From Sphingomonas sp. Leaf208 (GTDB lineage Bacteria > Pseudomonadota > Alphaproteobacteria > Sphingomonadales > Sphingomonadaceae), in assembly GCF_001421415.1 (NCBI RefSeq), contig NZ_LMKH01000004.1, positions 2,545 through 62,783 of the forward strand: a stretch of 60,239 nt of DNA, read 5' to 3'. Below are positions 50,670-58,134 of this stretch, piece after piece. Each line of letters starts with the position of its first letter. Position 1 is the stretch's first letter. A program made the translations under genes and the position numbers. The notes beneath the pieces are model-generated. The model did not search any database and was not told the origin of the DNA. It saw only the letters and a list, made by a program, of their open reading frames with translations.

Positions 50670-51092
50670 TTAGAATCGCTTCCGAAGGAAAAACTTTTTC
50701 TGACCAACGGGATGGTCGTCGAGGGTGCCGAATACCTCAAAGCCTAACTTCTCATAGAAACCGCGCGCCTGAAACTCGTAGGTGTCGAGCCAAATTCCAA
50801 CGCAGCCGTTGGCGCGCGCGATCTCCTCGGCCTGCTCCATAAGTGTCCTTCCATGGTTCTCGCCCCGATGCTCTTCCGGAACGGCAAGAAGGTCCACGAA
50901 AAGCCAGTCATACGCACATTTGCCCCATAGACCGCCGACGTGATGGCCGGCCTCATCGGCCAGCAAAATGGCGACGGGGTGGAAGCGGGGATCGCCTGCA
51001 CGCGCCGTGTTGTAAGCGAGAAGCGGTTTAAGAACCGCTTCGCGGTCGGCATCCGATGGGTTGTTGGGAATGACGATGCTCAGGATCATCAT
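50670..51092 (-). CDS. GNAT-family N-acetyltransferase
   Basis: 140 residues. The acetyl-CoA binding motif A is WLFVDLLAVPEEHRGENHGRTLMEQAEEIARANGC (the usual Q/RxxGxG/A reads RGENHG). Motif B is GIWLDTYEFQARGFYEKLGFEVFGTLDDHPVG. This form (WLDTYEFQARGFYEKLGF) is common in GNAT proteins acting on small molecules. The substrate is not predictable. ATG 51092 sits in an ATGATG pair, so the start may be 3 bp later. Monocistronic, convergent with pdxJ. Confidence 0.88.
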   Translation of the reverse strand: MMILSIVIPNNPSDADREAVLKPLLAYNTARAGDPRFHPVAILLADEAGHHVGGLWGKCAYDWLFVDLLAVPEEHRGENHGRTLMEQAEEIARANGCVGIWLDTYEFQARGFYEKLGFEVFGTLDDHPVGQKKFFLRKRF

Positions 51093-51158
51093 GTGATCAT
51101 ACGGTGCAGCCCTTGAACTTCAATGGCAGCTGGCAGGGATCGCGACGCAGGGCTTTCT

Positions 51159-51176
51159 CGCAATCGATCGATTGCG
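51159..51176. repeat. Perfect 18-bp palindrome with CGATCG core
   Basis: CGCAATCGATCGATTGCG, preceded by TTTCT, is an exact palindrome related to the repeats at 44541 and 47947. Confidence 0.65.
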
Positions 51177-51359
51177 AACGCCCGCGCCGTCTCGCTGGCC
51201 GTTCCTAATCGGGAAAACAGGGTCCCCCTCATAAGCTCCTCGGTCGCCTGGTTCACCCCGACCGATGTAAAGGAAGCTTGTGTAAAACATACTTTCCATT
51301 GCCTAGCTTTCTGCGTATGGAAAACAAGCTTTCCATTAGCTGAGCCAAGGGATGCCGAC

Positions 51360-51743
51360 ATGAAACTGGAAACGTATCTCGCATTTCGAAGCCAGGGGAG
51401 GTGGACACTCGCCTATGTTCTCGTCTTGATTGCAGCGGCATATGTCGCCCTCGGTTACCCGAGCCTAGGCGAGTGGCGAACGGCAGTGATGATGCTGCCT
51501 CTGATTCCCGCATTTGGTATACTCAAGTCAACTATCTCGCAGATTCAACGTAGCGACGAGATGATGAGGCGTAATCAGCTTGTCGCGGTCGCTTGGGCTT
51601 TTGGCATCACTCAATTCTTAATGATTACATGGTGTCTACTTGAAGTCGTCGGCTGGAGCCGGCTTCCAATGTGGATCACCTTTATTGTTATGCAAGGTGT
51701 TTGGATAACGTGTATCTGGACGCAGGTTTTGCGTTACCGATGA
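51360..51743 (+). CDS. Four-helix membrane protein paired with an HTH regulator
   Basis: 127 residues with AAGGGATGCCGAC before the ATG. Four hydrophobic segments at about 14-32, 41-56, 74-93 and 97-120. The N terminus (MKLETYLAFRSQGRWTLAYV) and the QIQRSDEMMRRNQL loop are cytoplasmic. No enzyme motif. Its stop overlaps the start of a small Xre-family regulator (ATGA). Such membrane-protein/HTH pairs are widespread in bacteria and probably autoregulated. Upstream, two copies of CTTTCCATT (51292 and 51333) may be operator half-sites. Confidence 0.75.
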   Translation: MKLETYLAFRSQGRWTLAYVLVLIAAAYVALGYPSLGEWRTAVMMLPLIPAFGILKSTISQIQRSDEMMRRNQLVAVAWAFGITQFLMITWCLLEVVGWSRLPMWITFIVMQGVWITCIWTQVLRYR

Positions 51744-51931
51744 AGAACCGGCTCAAGGAATTGCGTGCCGAACGTAGCTGGTCCCAGATTGATCTGGCAG
51801 CAAGACTTCAGGTATCACGCCAAACGGTTAACGCGATCGAGAACGGCCGCTACGACCCTAGTCTTCCACTGGCATTCGATATCGCAACGCTATTCCAAAT
51901 GCCGATTGAGGCGTTGTTCTTCAAAAGCTGA
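51740..51931 (+). CDS. Xre-family HTH regulator, short form
   Basis: 63 residues, almost entirely one helix-turn-helix domain: MKNRLKELRAERSWSQIDLA, then ARLQVSRQTVNAIENGRYDPSLPLAFDIATLFQMPIEALFFKS. It matches the YozG/short-HTH group found after a small membrane protein. Translationally coupled to that protein through an ATGA overlap. It probably represses its own operon. Confidence 0.88.
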   Translation: MKNRLKELRAERSWSQIDLAARLQVSRQTVNAIENGRYDPSLPLAFDIATLFQMPIEALFFKS

Positions 51932-51951
51932 TCTTCCATCCCTGGAGATGA

Positions 51952-53232
51952 ATGATGACATACTCAAAGTGCTTATTAGCGCTGGCGATGGCCTTTGCCT
52001 CGGACACATCAAGCTTCGCTAAAGGCGTTGTGGAAGGCCAAACCTCTGGAGCGACGATGAAAGACGGCGATGGCCGTATCTTTCCGCTCTCCCAATGTCA
52101 TCCTGCAACGGCAGTGACTATCCCTGTCCGAATGATATCTAACCTTCCGATCATGCCCGGACGCGTAAACGGATCGCGACTGTTAAACGTTATATTGGAT
52201 ACAGGCGCAGCGCTGAGCATCGTATCGCCGGACGTGGCTACCGAGATAGGCCTTAAATCTACCTCGTCGGTTGCAGCAGGCGGCTTTGGACAAGGCGATG
52301 ACCAAACTCTCCACCTGATTGACTCTGCCAATATGGTGTGGGGTCTAGATCATGCCGGGCTAAGGCTAGCGAGTGAACGGATCGCAGTTCTACCCATTGA
52401 TTACATCGGTGCGCAAACAGGCCATCCAGTCGATGCATTGTTTGGCAGCAACGTGTTTCAGCATTTCCGCGTTACGGTTGATTATGCACATAAAAGCGTC
52501 TCCTTCATTTCCTTTCAAGACACATGCACGCCGGGCGTTGGGGCTATCCCTATCGACATAGAAGGGAACGTGCCGGTAGTCGAAGCCGAGATTGGCGGTA
52601 ACAACGGCTCACTCGTGAAAGCCAAATTTGTGGTCGACATCGGTACAACTGGCGCAGCAATTTTGAGTAAGCGCTTTCTTGAAGAACATCCGGAGTTGTT
52701 GGCGGGACACTCACTTGTTGCCCCTCCTCCTTTTTCTGCGGTGGGGGGAAAAATCGAGTACAAGCTGGTTCGGCTCTCGCGTATTCGTATCGGCGGACAC
52801 GATTTTGCCGGGCCGGTTGCAGCGATCCCGGATCAGCCTGCTGGGATTTTGGCCAGTCCGGGCGTTGCCGGATTGTTAGGCGGCGAGATATTACGTCGGT
52901 TTACCGTGACGTGGGATTATCGCAGTCGCCGAATGTGGCTGGTCCCGAACGCGCGCCTCCATGTTCCCTTCGAAGCGGATGCCAGCGGTCTCCATTTGAT
53001 CGCAAAAGGACCGAGTCTGGCTCGAACTTATGTCGATGGGGTTCTTGCTGGTTCCCCCGCCGCGCGGGCTGGCGTGCAGGCCGGAGATCGTATCATCTCA
53101 TCGAACGGCAGACGGCAACCATTGTGGGAGATGGGGCGTGTCCTGATGGTGCTAGGAGCAAAGGTTGCACTTCTGGTCGAGCGCGATGGTAAATTGTTGC
53201 GTATCATCGTCACGCTCGCAAACCTGGTGTAA
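51952..53232 (+). CDS. Exported retropepsin-like aspartic protease with C-terminal PDZ domain
   Basis: About 426 residues from ATG 51952 or 51955 (GGAG upstream). A signal peptide ends near FAK-GV. Two retropepsin-like repeats follow: LNVILDTGAALSIVSPDVA (active-site DTG) and KAKFVVDIGTTGAAILSKRF, where the second motif is DIG instead of DTG/DSG; GLLGGEILRRFTVTWDY closes the domain. A PDZ domain lies at about 355-420 (GVLAGSPAARAGVQAGDRIISSNG). The order protease-PDZ resembles bacterial periplasmic aspartyl proteases of the gag-asp family. The substrate is unknown. It starts 20 bp after the HTH gene and may share its transcript. Confidence 0.82.
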   Translation: MMTYSKCLLALAMAFASDTSSFAKGVVEGQTSGATMKDGDGRIFPLSQCHPATAVTIPVRMISNLPIMPGRVNGSRLLNVILDTGAALSIVSPDVATEIGLKSTSSVAAGGFGQGDDQTLHLIDSANMVWGLDHAGLRLASERIAVLPIDYIGAQTGHPVDALFGSNVFQHFRVTVDYAHKSVSFISFQDTCTPGVGAIPIDIEGNVPVVEAEIGGNNGSLVKAKFVVDIGTTGAAILSKRFLEEHPELLAGHSLVAPPPFSAVGGKIEYKLVRLSRIRIGGHDFAGPVAAIPDQPAGILASPGVAGLLGGEILRRFTVTWDYRSRRMWLVPNARLHVPFEADASGLHLIAKGPSLARTYVDGVLAGSPAARAGVQAGDRIISSNGRRQPLWEMGRVLMVLGAKVALLVERDGKLLRIIVTLANLV

Positions 53233-53270
53233 CCGCTAAGCGCTGCGATCACTTCTTCGCCTCGGGTTTG

Positions 53271-53305
53271 GGTTTTCTCAAAATACGATCGAGAAACGGG
53301 AAAGG
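53271..53305. repeat. Degenerate CGATCGA-core repeat
   Basis: TTTTCTCAAAATACGATCGA followed by GAAACGGGAAAG resembles the palindromes at 47947 and 44541 with imperfect arms. Confidence 0.4.
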
Positions 53306-53462
53306 TTATCTATTCCCAAAATTGAGCTATGTCGCTGAAACGAGAAAGGATCTTGCAGTGACGGGTGTCAAAACCAGTCGTTCTGACACCTTACCGCTTT
53401 GGACGTCAGCGAATGGCCTGTCGCGTCCAGACACCAAGGACCATCCCGCCGTCGCAGTTCCC

Positions 53463-53876
53463 TTAATCTAGCCGGCTCTCGGCGTCCTGGATTGCTGTCA
53501 TTCGCTGCATGGCCTCGACCACGCGTTCGTAATTCAGTGGCTTGGTCATGAAAACGGCACGCTCAGGCATGTCCGCCCGCGCGGGAGCCGGCCCCGCAGT
53601 GATAATGATAATTTCGATAGGTGGCCAACGCTTGCGGACCGCGGCAGCAAGGTTCATCCCGTCCATTACGCCCGGCATATCGATGTCGGTCAGGACAAGG
53701 CGGACGTCAGTCCTGGTTTCTAGCAGCGCCACTGCATGGCTGGCATCATGCGCCTCCAAGACCTCAAAGCCGGCGCGTTCGGCCATGTCGATCATGTCCA
53801 GCCGTTGCAACGGCTCGTCCTCGACGATCAGCACGATGGCGGTATGTCCATCGATCTGGGGATCGGTTGTGCTCAC
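53463..53876 (-). CDS. Single-domain response regulator, partner of HWE kinase 1
   Basis: 137 residues, only a receiver domain: IVLIVEDEPLQRLD (acidic pair), Asp64 in LVLTDIDMPG, Thr in IIIITAG, and Lys in VFMTKPLNYE. There is no output domain, so it acts as a phosphate shuttle or sink. The GTG start at 53876 overlaps the kinase stop (GTGA), tying it to that kinase. Such pairs feed the general stress response or other relays in sphingomonads. Confidence 0.9.
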   Translation of the reverse strand: MSTTDPQIDGHTAIVLIVEDEPLQRLDMIDMAERAGFEVLEAHDASHAVALLETRTDVRLVLTDIDMPGVMDGMNLAAAVRKRWPPIEIIIITAGPAPARADMPERAVFMTKPLNYERVVEAMQRMTAIQDAESRLD

Positions 53877-55837
53877 GCTTGTTCCACTTCTGCGAGCCGT
53901 GCCGTGAAGGCAGCTCGCAGACCTTCCTTCTCATAGCGTATGTCGGAACCGCCGGTTCCGACTAACCCCAGCCGAATTAGCTTTGAACCGAAGCCTTTAC
54001 GCGTTGGTGCCGTGACCGCAGGCCCGCCTCGTTCGGCCCAGTCCAGCGCCAGTTGGCATTCGTCGCCGTCACCTTCAATCTGCCATGTGATGTCCACATG
54101 GCCGCTGGCAGCGCAAAGAGCTCCGTACTTGACGGCGTTGGTGGCTAGTTCGTGGATCAGCAACGACGTCGACAGCGCAGCACGGGCGCCCATCTCGACC
54201 GATGGGCCCTGGACGGTGCAGCGGTCGCGTATGGCGGCTCCATCCAGGACTCCTCCTAGAATATCATTGAGGGTAGCTGCCTTCCAGCGACCGCTGGTGA
54301 GCGCGTCATGACCATGACCAAGCGCCTGCAATCTGCGCGTAAAGGCTTCGAGACCTTCGGGAGAAGCATCGCCGCGTAAGGTCTGCGTCGCGACGGCCTG
54401 TACCATCGACAATGCGTTTTTAAGCCGGTGAGCGATCTCGCCGTTGACCAGTTCTTGCTGCTCGTCGTCTCGCCGTCTCGCGTTCGCAGTCTCAAGCAGG
54501 TCGGCAGCGCTGCGGAGGAATCCAACTTCGTCGTCAGTCCAGTGATACGGGCTGTCCTTGTGGATCAGGAGAACGGCAACCGTCCGATCACGCTCTCGCA
54601 CAGGCACGATGACCACGGCGTGCGTACGAAGTGAAGTCCAGGCGGCAAAATCAGCTGCAGTCCTTTGATCCGTCGAGGTATCGTCGATGACAACGACATC
54701 ACCGGCAAGCAGCGCGGCGCGCAGTTCACCATAGTCCGAGAATCGGTGCTCGCCCTCGATCGACGGCATACCCACCATCGACCACCCGGCTTCGACGCTT
54801 ACGATTTCTCGGGTGTGATCCATTTCGCCAAAGGTGGCCCGGGACGCTCCCACCGCCTCGCCGATGATGCGTGAGGCCTCGACGATCATCCCATCGCTGT
54901 CGATCCGATCCCGCAATACGTCGCCCAACGCCAGCAAGGCTTCGCTGCGTCGGACGCCTTTGATGCGCGCGGTGACCTCGTGAAATATGACGGTAAAGTC
55001 GTCGTCACCAAGGGATTGCGCTGTACCGTCGTACCAACGCTCCAAGACGCCAACTTGGCTGGTGAAGTGATACGGTTCCTGCGTCTCGACGACCCGCGCC
55101 AGAGTCAGAACCCACTCGTCCTCGATGTCAGGGATGAGTTCACGGATCGTGCGCCCGCGTGCATCGGCGGGATTGATGCCAACGAGATTGCCCCAAGCGT
55201 CATTCACCTCCTCATATCGCCAGTCGCAGACCTCTCCGTCAGCATTGCGGATCACCCGTGCGTAAATGAAGCCGGTGTCCATCTTCTGATACAGGTCCTG
55301 CCAGCGGCGTTCGCTGATCGCTTGCGCTTTTCGTGACGCGTCGCGCGCCGCCAGAGCTGCCTGGAGGTCCAGCGTGTCACGTCTCATCTCCAAAAGCGTC
55401 ACGACCTGCCTCGACAGCCGTAGCAGGGCTGCCTCCTGCTCTGCCGTCAGGCCGGCCGGGCGAGGCGAAGTATCGATGACGCAAAGCGCGCCTACGACCC
55501 CGAAGCGGGTCGCAAGGGGCGCGCCCGCATAGAAGCGGATGCCGTCGTCGGCGACGACCAGTGGGTTCGACACCGTACGTTCGTCGTTGGTCAGGTCAGG
55601 GATAACGATGAGGCTTCGGGCTGCCACGACGTGCCGGCATACAGAACTGTCGATGTCCGTCTCGCAGGGTTCAAACCCGATGCGCGCCTTGAACCATTGG
55701 CGGTCACCGTCCAACAGCGAGACCAGCGCTGTCGGCGTCTCACATACCTGTGCAGCCAGAGCTACGATGTCGTCGAAGCTGATCTCGGGTCCCGTATCCA
55801 GCACTTCGTAATGGCTGATTGCCTCCGCGTCGGTCAT
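53873..55837 (-). CDS. HWE-family histidine kinase, GAF-PAS-GAF
   Basis: 654 residues, soluble. GAF 1 at about 20-160 (RQWFKARIGFEPCETDIDSSVCRHVV, GVVGALCVIDTSPR), a PAS domain at about 185-305 (DTGFIYARVIRNADGEVCDWRYEEVNDAWGNLVGI), GAF 2 at about 315-465, then an HWE kinase core. The core has His in NGEIAHRLKNALSMVQAVATQTLR, the N-box LLIHELATNAVKYGAL, WAERGG (the W-x-E of the family) and GFGSKLIRLGLVGTGGSDIRYEKEG. It autophosphorylates and passes phosphate to the overlapping receiver. GAGAGGGCGCG precedes the ATG. The ligands of the sensory domains are unknown. Confidence 0.92.
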   Translation of the reverse strand: MTDAEAISHYEVLDTGPEISFDDIVALAAQVCETPTALVSLLDGDRQWFKARIGFEPCETDIDSSVCRHVVAARSLIVIPDLTNDERTVSNPLVVADDGIRFYAGAPLATRFGVVGALCVIDTSPRPAGLTAEQEAALLRLSRQVVTLLEMRRDTLDLQAALAARDASRKAQAISERRWQDLYQKMDTGFIYARVIRNADGEVCDWRYEEVNDAWGNLVGINPADARGRTIRELIPDIEDEWVLTLARVVETQEPYHFTSQVGVLERWYDGTAQSLGDDDFTVIFHEVTARIKGVRRSEALLALGDVLRDRIDSDGMIVEASRIIGEAVGASRATFGEMDHTREIVSVEAGWSMVGMPSIEGEHRFSDYGELRAALLAGDVVVIDDTSTDQRTAADFAAWTSLRTHAVVIVPVRERDRTVAVLLIHKDSPYHWTDDEVGFLRSAADLLETANARRRDDEQQELVNGEIAHRLKNALSMVQAVATQTLRGDASPEGLEAFTRRLQALGHGHDALTSGRWKAATLNDILGGVLDGAAIRDRCTVQGPSVEMGARAALSTSLLIHELATNAVKYGALCAASGHVDITWQIEGDGDECQLALDWAERGGPAVTAPTRKGFGSKLIRLGLVGTGGSDIRYEKEGLRAAFTARLAEVEQA

Positions 55838-56006
55838 CGCGCCCTCTCAATACGCGCATGGGCGCATTGATTTGCAGCTAGCCGCCAAAAAGGCGAAATT
55901 CAAATGGCATACGCCGCACGGACCGTGACCTTGGCCTACAGCGATCCCGAAAGTTGAAATAGCATGTAGTAGGGCAACTCCGTGCGCGGCGGATGGTTGG
56001 GGCGTG

Positions 56007-56415
56007 ATGACCCTTTCCACCGTCCCTTATGCCCTCGTCGTTGACGATGATCCGCTCATCATGATGGATACAACCAGCATTCTCGAAGACGCCGGGTTTC
56101 GGTTCTATGAGGCTATGGATGGAGACGAAGCGAAACGTATTTTTGGCGGCAAATTCGGAAAACATCGTGCTGCTGTTTTCTGACGTCGATATGCCCGGTG
56201 AGACAAACGGCTTTGCGTTAGCGCGACACGTTGCGGAGAACTGGCCAGCTATCGAAATCGTCATCGCCTCCGGCCATGTTCTGCCCAAGCCGGGCGAAAT
56301 GCCTGAGAAAGCTACCTTCATTTCTAAGCCGTTTAACAAGCAGATGGTGCACGGGCATTTGCGCAACATGCTGCCTGACAGCAAATTGCCAGAACCTCTG
56401 AAAAAGGCCGTTTAG
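56007..56415 (+). pseudogene. Single-domain response regulator with +1 frameshift
   Basis: From ATG 56007 the frame reads MTLSTVPYALVVDDDPLIMM, continues to EAKRIF and then breaks. One extra T in the T5 run at 56140-56144 shifts the frame. Removing it restores LAANSENIVLLFSDVDMPGETNGF, IVIASGHVLPKPG and ISKPFNKQMVHGHLRNML to the stop at 56415. The repaired protein is a receiver domain with Asp in SDVDMPG and Lys in ISKPF. It differs at only about nine of 120 aligned residues from the receiver at 59875. It is divergent from HWE kinase 1. Confidence 0.85.
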
Positions 56416-56812
56416 CGACGCCATTCACCTGGTTCGCACCAACCGTTAGGACGAGGGAGGACTTTCCCATAAAACGAACGGCGGGCGAGAAGGTATTGGC
56501 GTTCTCGGAATTGATGGTATTTTGAGAACAGTCGAGCGGTAGCAAACTCTATCAGAGCTGAACGCCTTTGGCCGTCCAAGCCGCCATCTCGCCATCGATA
56601 CCGGCATTTATCAGCGACAGAGCACGGGCAATCAACGCGGAAGAGAATGTCGGTTAGAGGTACTTCCTGTGCGGACACCGATGCCACGCTACCCAACAAC
56701 TTGGATTGGGAGGCGCCCCGCTGCGGGAGCAGCAGCGGGGCGTCGTTTCCGGCAGGGCAGGGGGGAAACCGCGCCGGTCGCACTCAAAACCGTAGCCGCG
56801 TGGTTCTGTTCC
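56416..56812. other. Intergenic stretch with a strong hairpin, about 400 bp
   Basis: No gene is supported. It contains a perfect GC-rich hairpin at 56714-56742. Short frames on both strands lack ribosome-binding sites. Confidence 0.5.
56714..56742. repeat. Perfect 11-bp GC-rich hairpin
   Basis: CGCCCCGCTGC-GGGAGCA-GCAGCGGGGCG forms an 11-bp stem with a 7-base loop about 70 bp after the BLUF stop. The T-run expected of an intrinsic terminator is absent on the minus strand (CCTCCC follows); on the plus strand TCGTTTCC follows. It could still end the BLUF transcript. Confidence 0.6.
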
Positions 56813-57220
56813 CTACCCCACATTACCAGCATGGCTAGATAGCACGATTTCATACAATCGTTTCGATGCGGCGGTGCGTTCGCCCATTGCAAAGCCGATC
56901 ATGAAGCTGGTGCCATGCGCGCTCGCCTCATCGTCACCAGCGCATCGCATCGACCAGTCACCGAACTGGCGAGATAGGATCGATCGGTCCAACAAGACCG
57001 TAATGTCAGTATGGCTGGGATCGCGGCGGATACGCTCCATGGTCAATTCAATCCGATCAGAAGCGCCTTCGATTACTTGCGCAAAGTTCGCGCAATCCGA
57101 CCAAAGCATCCCCGTGATCCCGGCTGTGGTATTCCAGGCGACTGAGCCTGCCACGATACCAGCTATCGCATCGGGATCTCCGTCAACCAGCGATCTACTG
57201 ATGTAAATTATTCGGCGCAT
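56813..57220 (-). CDS. BLUF-domain blue-light photoreceptor
   Basis: 135 residues from ATG 57220. The BLUF fold is clear: MRRIIYISRSLVDGDPDAIA, then VAWNTTAGITGMLWSDCANFAQVIEGASDRIELTMERIRRDPSH and FGDWSMRCAG. The residues of the flavin photocycle are in place: Tyr6, Asn30, Gln48 in the FxQxxEG motif, and Trp89/Met91 in WSM. It should bind FAD and switch on blue light. No output domain is attached, so it works through a partner. It lies 7 bp after a 66-residue gene. A longer frame to 57328 overlaps that gene and is not coding. Confidence 0.9.
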   Translation of the reverse strand: MRRIIYISRSLVDGDPDAIAGIVAGSVAWNTTAGITGMLWSDCANFAQVIEGASDRIELTMERIRRDPSHTDITVLLDRSILSRQFGDWSMRCAGDDEASAHGTSFMIGFAMGERTAASKRLYEIVLSSHAGNVG

Positions 57221-57227
57221 CGCCAAC

Positions 57228-57428
57228 TCACGATTCCGACATTTCGGACAACGCTGGGTCAGTGTTCCGCTGATTGCGAGCCTCGGTTGCGGATTTATGG
57301 AGACGATTTGCCGTTTCTTCTGCGGCATCTGCCGACAAGGTTACAGCGACCCCTCCAGGTCCCGATACAACCACGCAGCCGTTGATCGCCGCAACGTCGG
57401 AAGGCGTATCATGAATCGGGGTATTCAA
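57228..57428 (-). CDS. Small protein co-transcribed with BLUF
   Basis: 66 residues from a TTG start with an excellent ribosome-binding site (AGGAGGAAGCCG). The product is LNTPIHDTPSDVAAINGCVV, then VSGPGGVAVTLSADAAEETANRLHKSATEARNQRNTDPALSEMSES: a short beta hairpin (VVVSGPGGVAVTLS) followed by a helix. No family is named, but the VSGPGGVAVTLxxDAAxxTxxRL pattern looks conserved. Only 7 bp separate it from the BLUF gene, so it is a candidate signalling partner. A longer frame to 57536 has no site. Confidence 0.65.
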   Translation of the reverse strand: MNTPIHDTPSDVAAINGCVVVSGPGGVAVTLSADAAEETANRLHKSATEARNQRNTDPALSEMSES

Positions 57429-57604
57429 CGGCTTCCTCCTATCTGGTGGGGACAAAACACGCAGACGTGAGGCGGTTTCCCGACAAAACGGAGATCTGAC
57501 GACAAACCGACGTACTAAACCGGGATAGAAGCTCACCCGGATGCCGAGACAAACTGGAATTGCCCTAGGAAACTAACATTGCGGTTTGCGTTTATGCCTC
57601 GCCG

Positions 57605-57660
57605 CGGTCGTCCTCCGGCTGTGGCCGGTCCGTCCTTGCTACCCTGTGGGGACGGGCCGT
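57605..57660 (+). repeat. Structured GC-rich repeat, copy B
   Basis: GGTCGTCCTCCGGC (57606-57619) is identical to copy A at 33642. A small hairpin CCGGC-TGTG-GCCGG and a stem GGTCCGTCC (57627-57635) / GGACGGGCC (57650-57658) follow. Relative to copy A, one C-G pair has become T-A and one has become a T-G wobble, so pairing is kept while sequence changes. TTTT occurs 8 bp later. Confidence 0.6.
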
Positions 57661-57703
57661 CGCACTTTTCTGAAGGTTTTTAGACAAAGCGAACAACGCT
57701 AGC

Positions 57704-57886
57704 TCAATGCTTTGTGAGTGGGACCATACCGATCGCGCTGCTAACTATGGCTCCGACGACTTTCAGGTCTAACCGGATCGCCAGAAGCCGGAGCTCCGCA
57801 AGCGCGTCCATCAGATCCTGAGCAGTTTCGGGTTCGCCAAGCCCCGTCCAGAGCGCTTCGTGGTCTTCGGGATTATCAGGTCTCAC
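57704..57886 (-). CDS. Small hypothetical protein
   Basis: 60 residues from a GTG start with GGAG upstream. The product is MRPDNPEDHEALWTGLGEPE, then TAQDLMDALAELRLLAIRLDLKVVGAIVSSAIGMVPLTKH, with a helical C-terminal half that could be weakly membrane-associated. No family is recognised. It lies between the structured repeat and the LOV kinase. Confidence 0.5.
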   Translation of the reverse strand: MRPDNPEDHEALWTGLGEPETAQDLMDALAELRLLAIRLDLKVVGAIVSSAIGMVPLTKH

Positions 57887-58134
57887 CCCGGCTCCATAGC
57901 AGAACAGGTGATGCTACACGATGGTATCGATGCGTGATCGCCTAGTAGTTGCCGACTACATCCCTGAACGGCCGTCGATGATTTTCCCCGTCAAAATTGT
58001 ATATAAACAGAAATGCTTGGGCAGCGGCGCGGGCTACCCACCATCGTTTTGCCAACTTTCTCAATGAAATATCTAGTCTTATCAGCCGTATGCTGTGAAT
58101 TAGGCTGAGATGGGACACTGAGGGTGGCCAAGCC

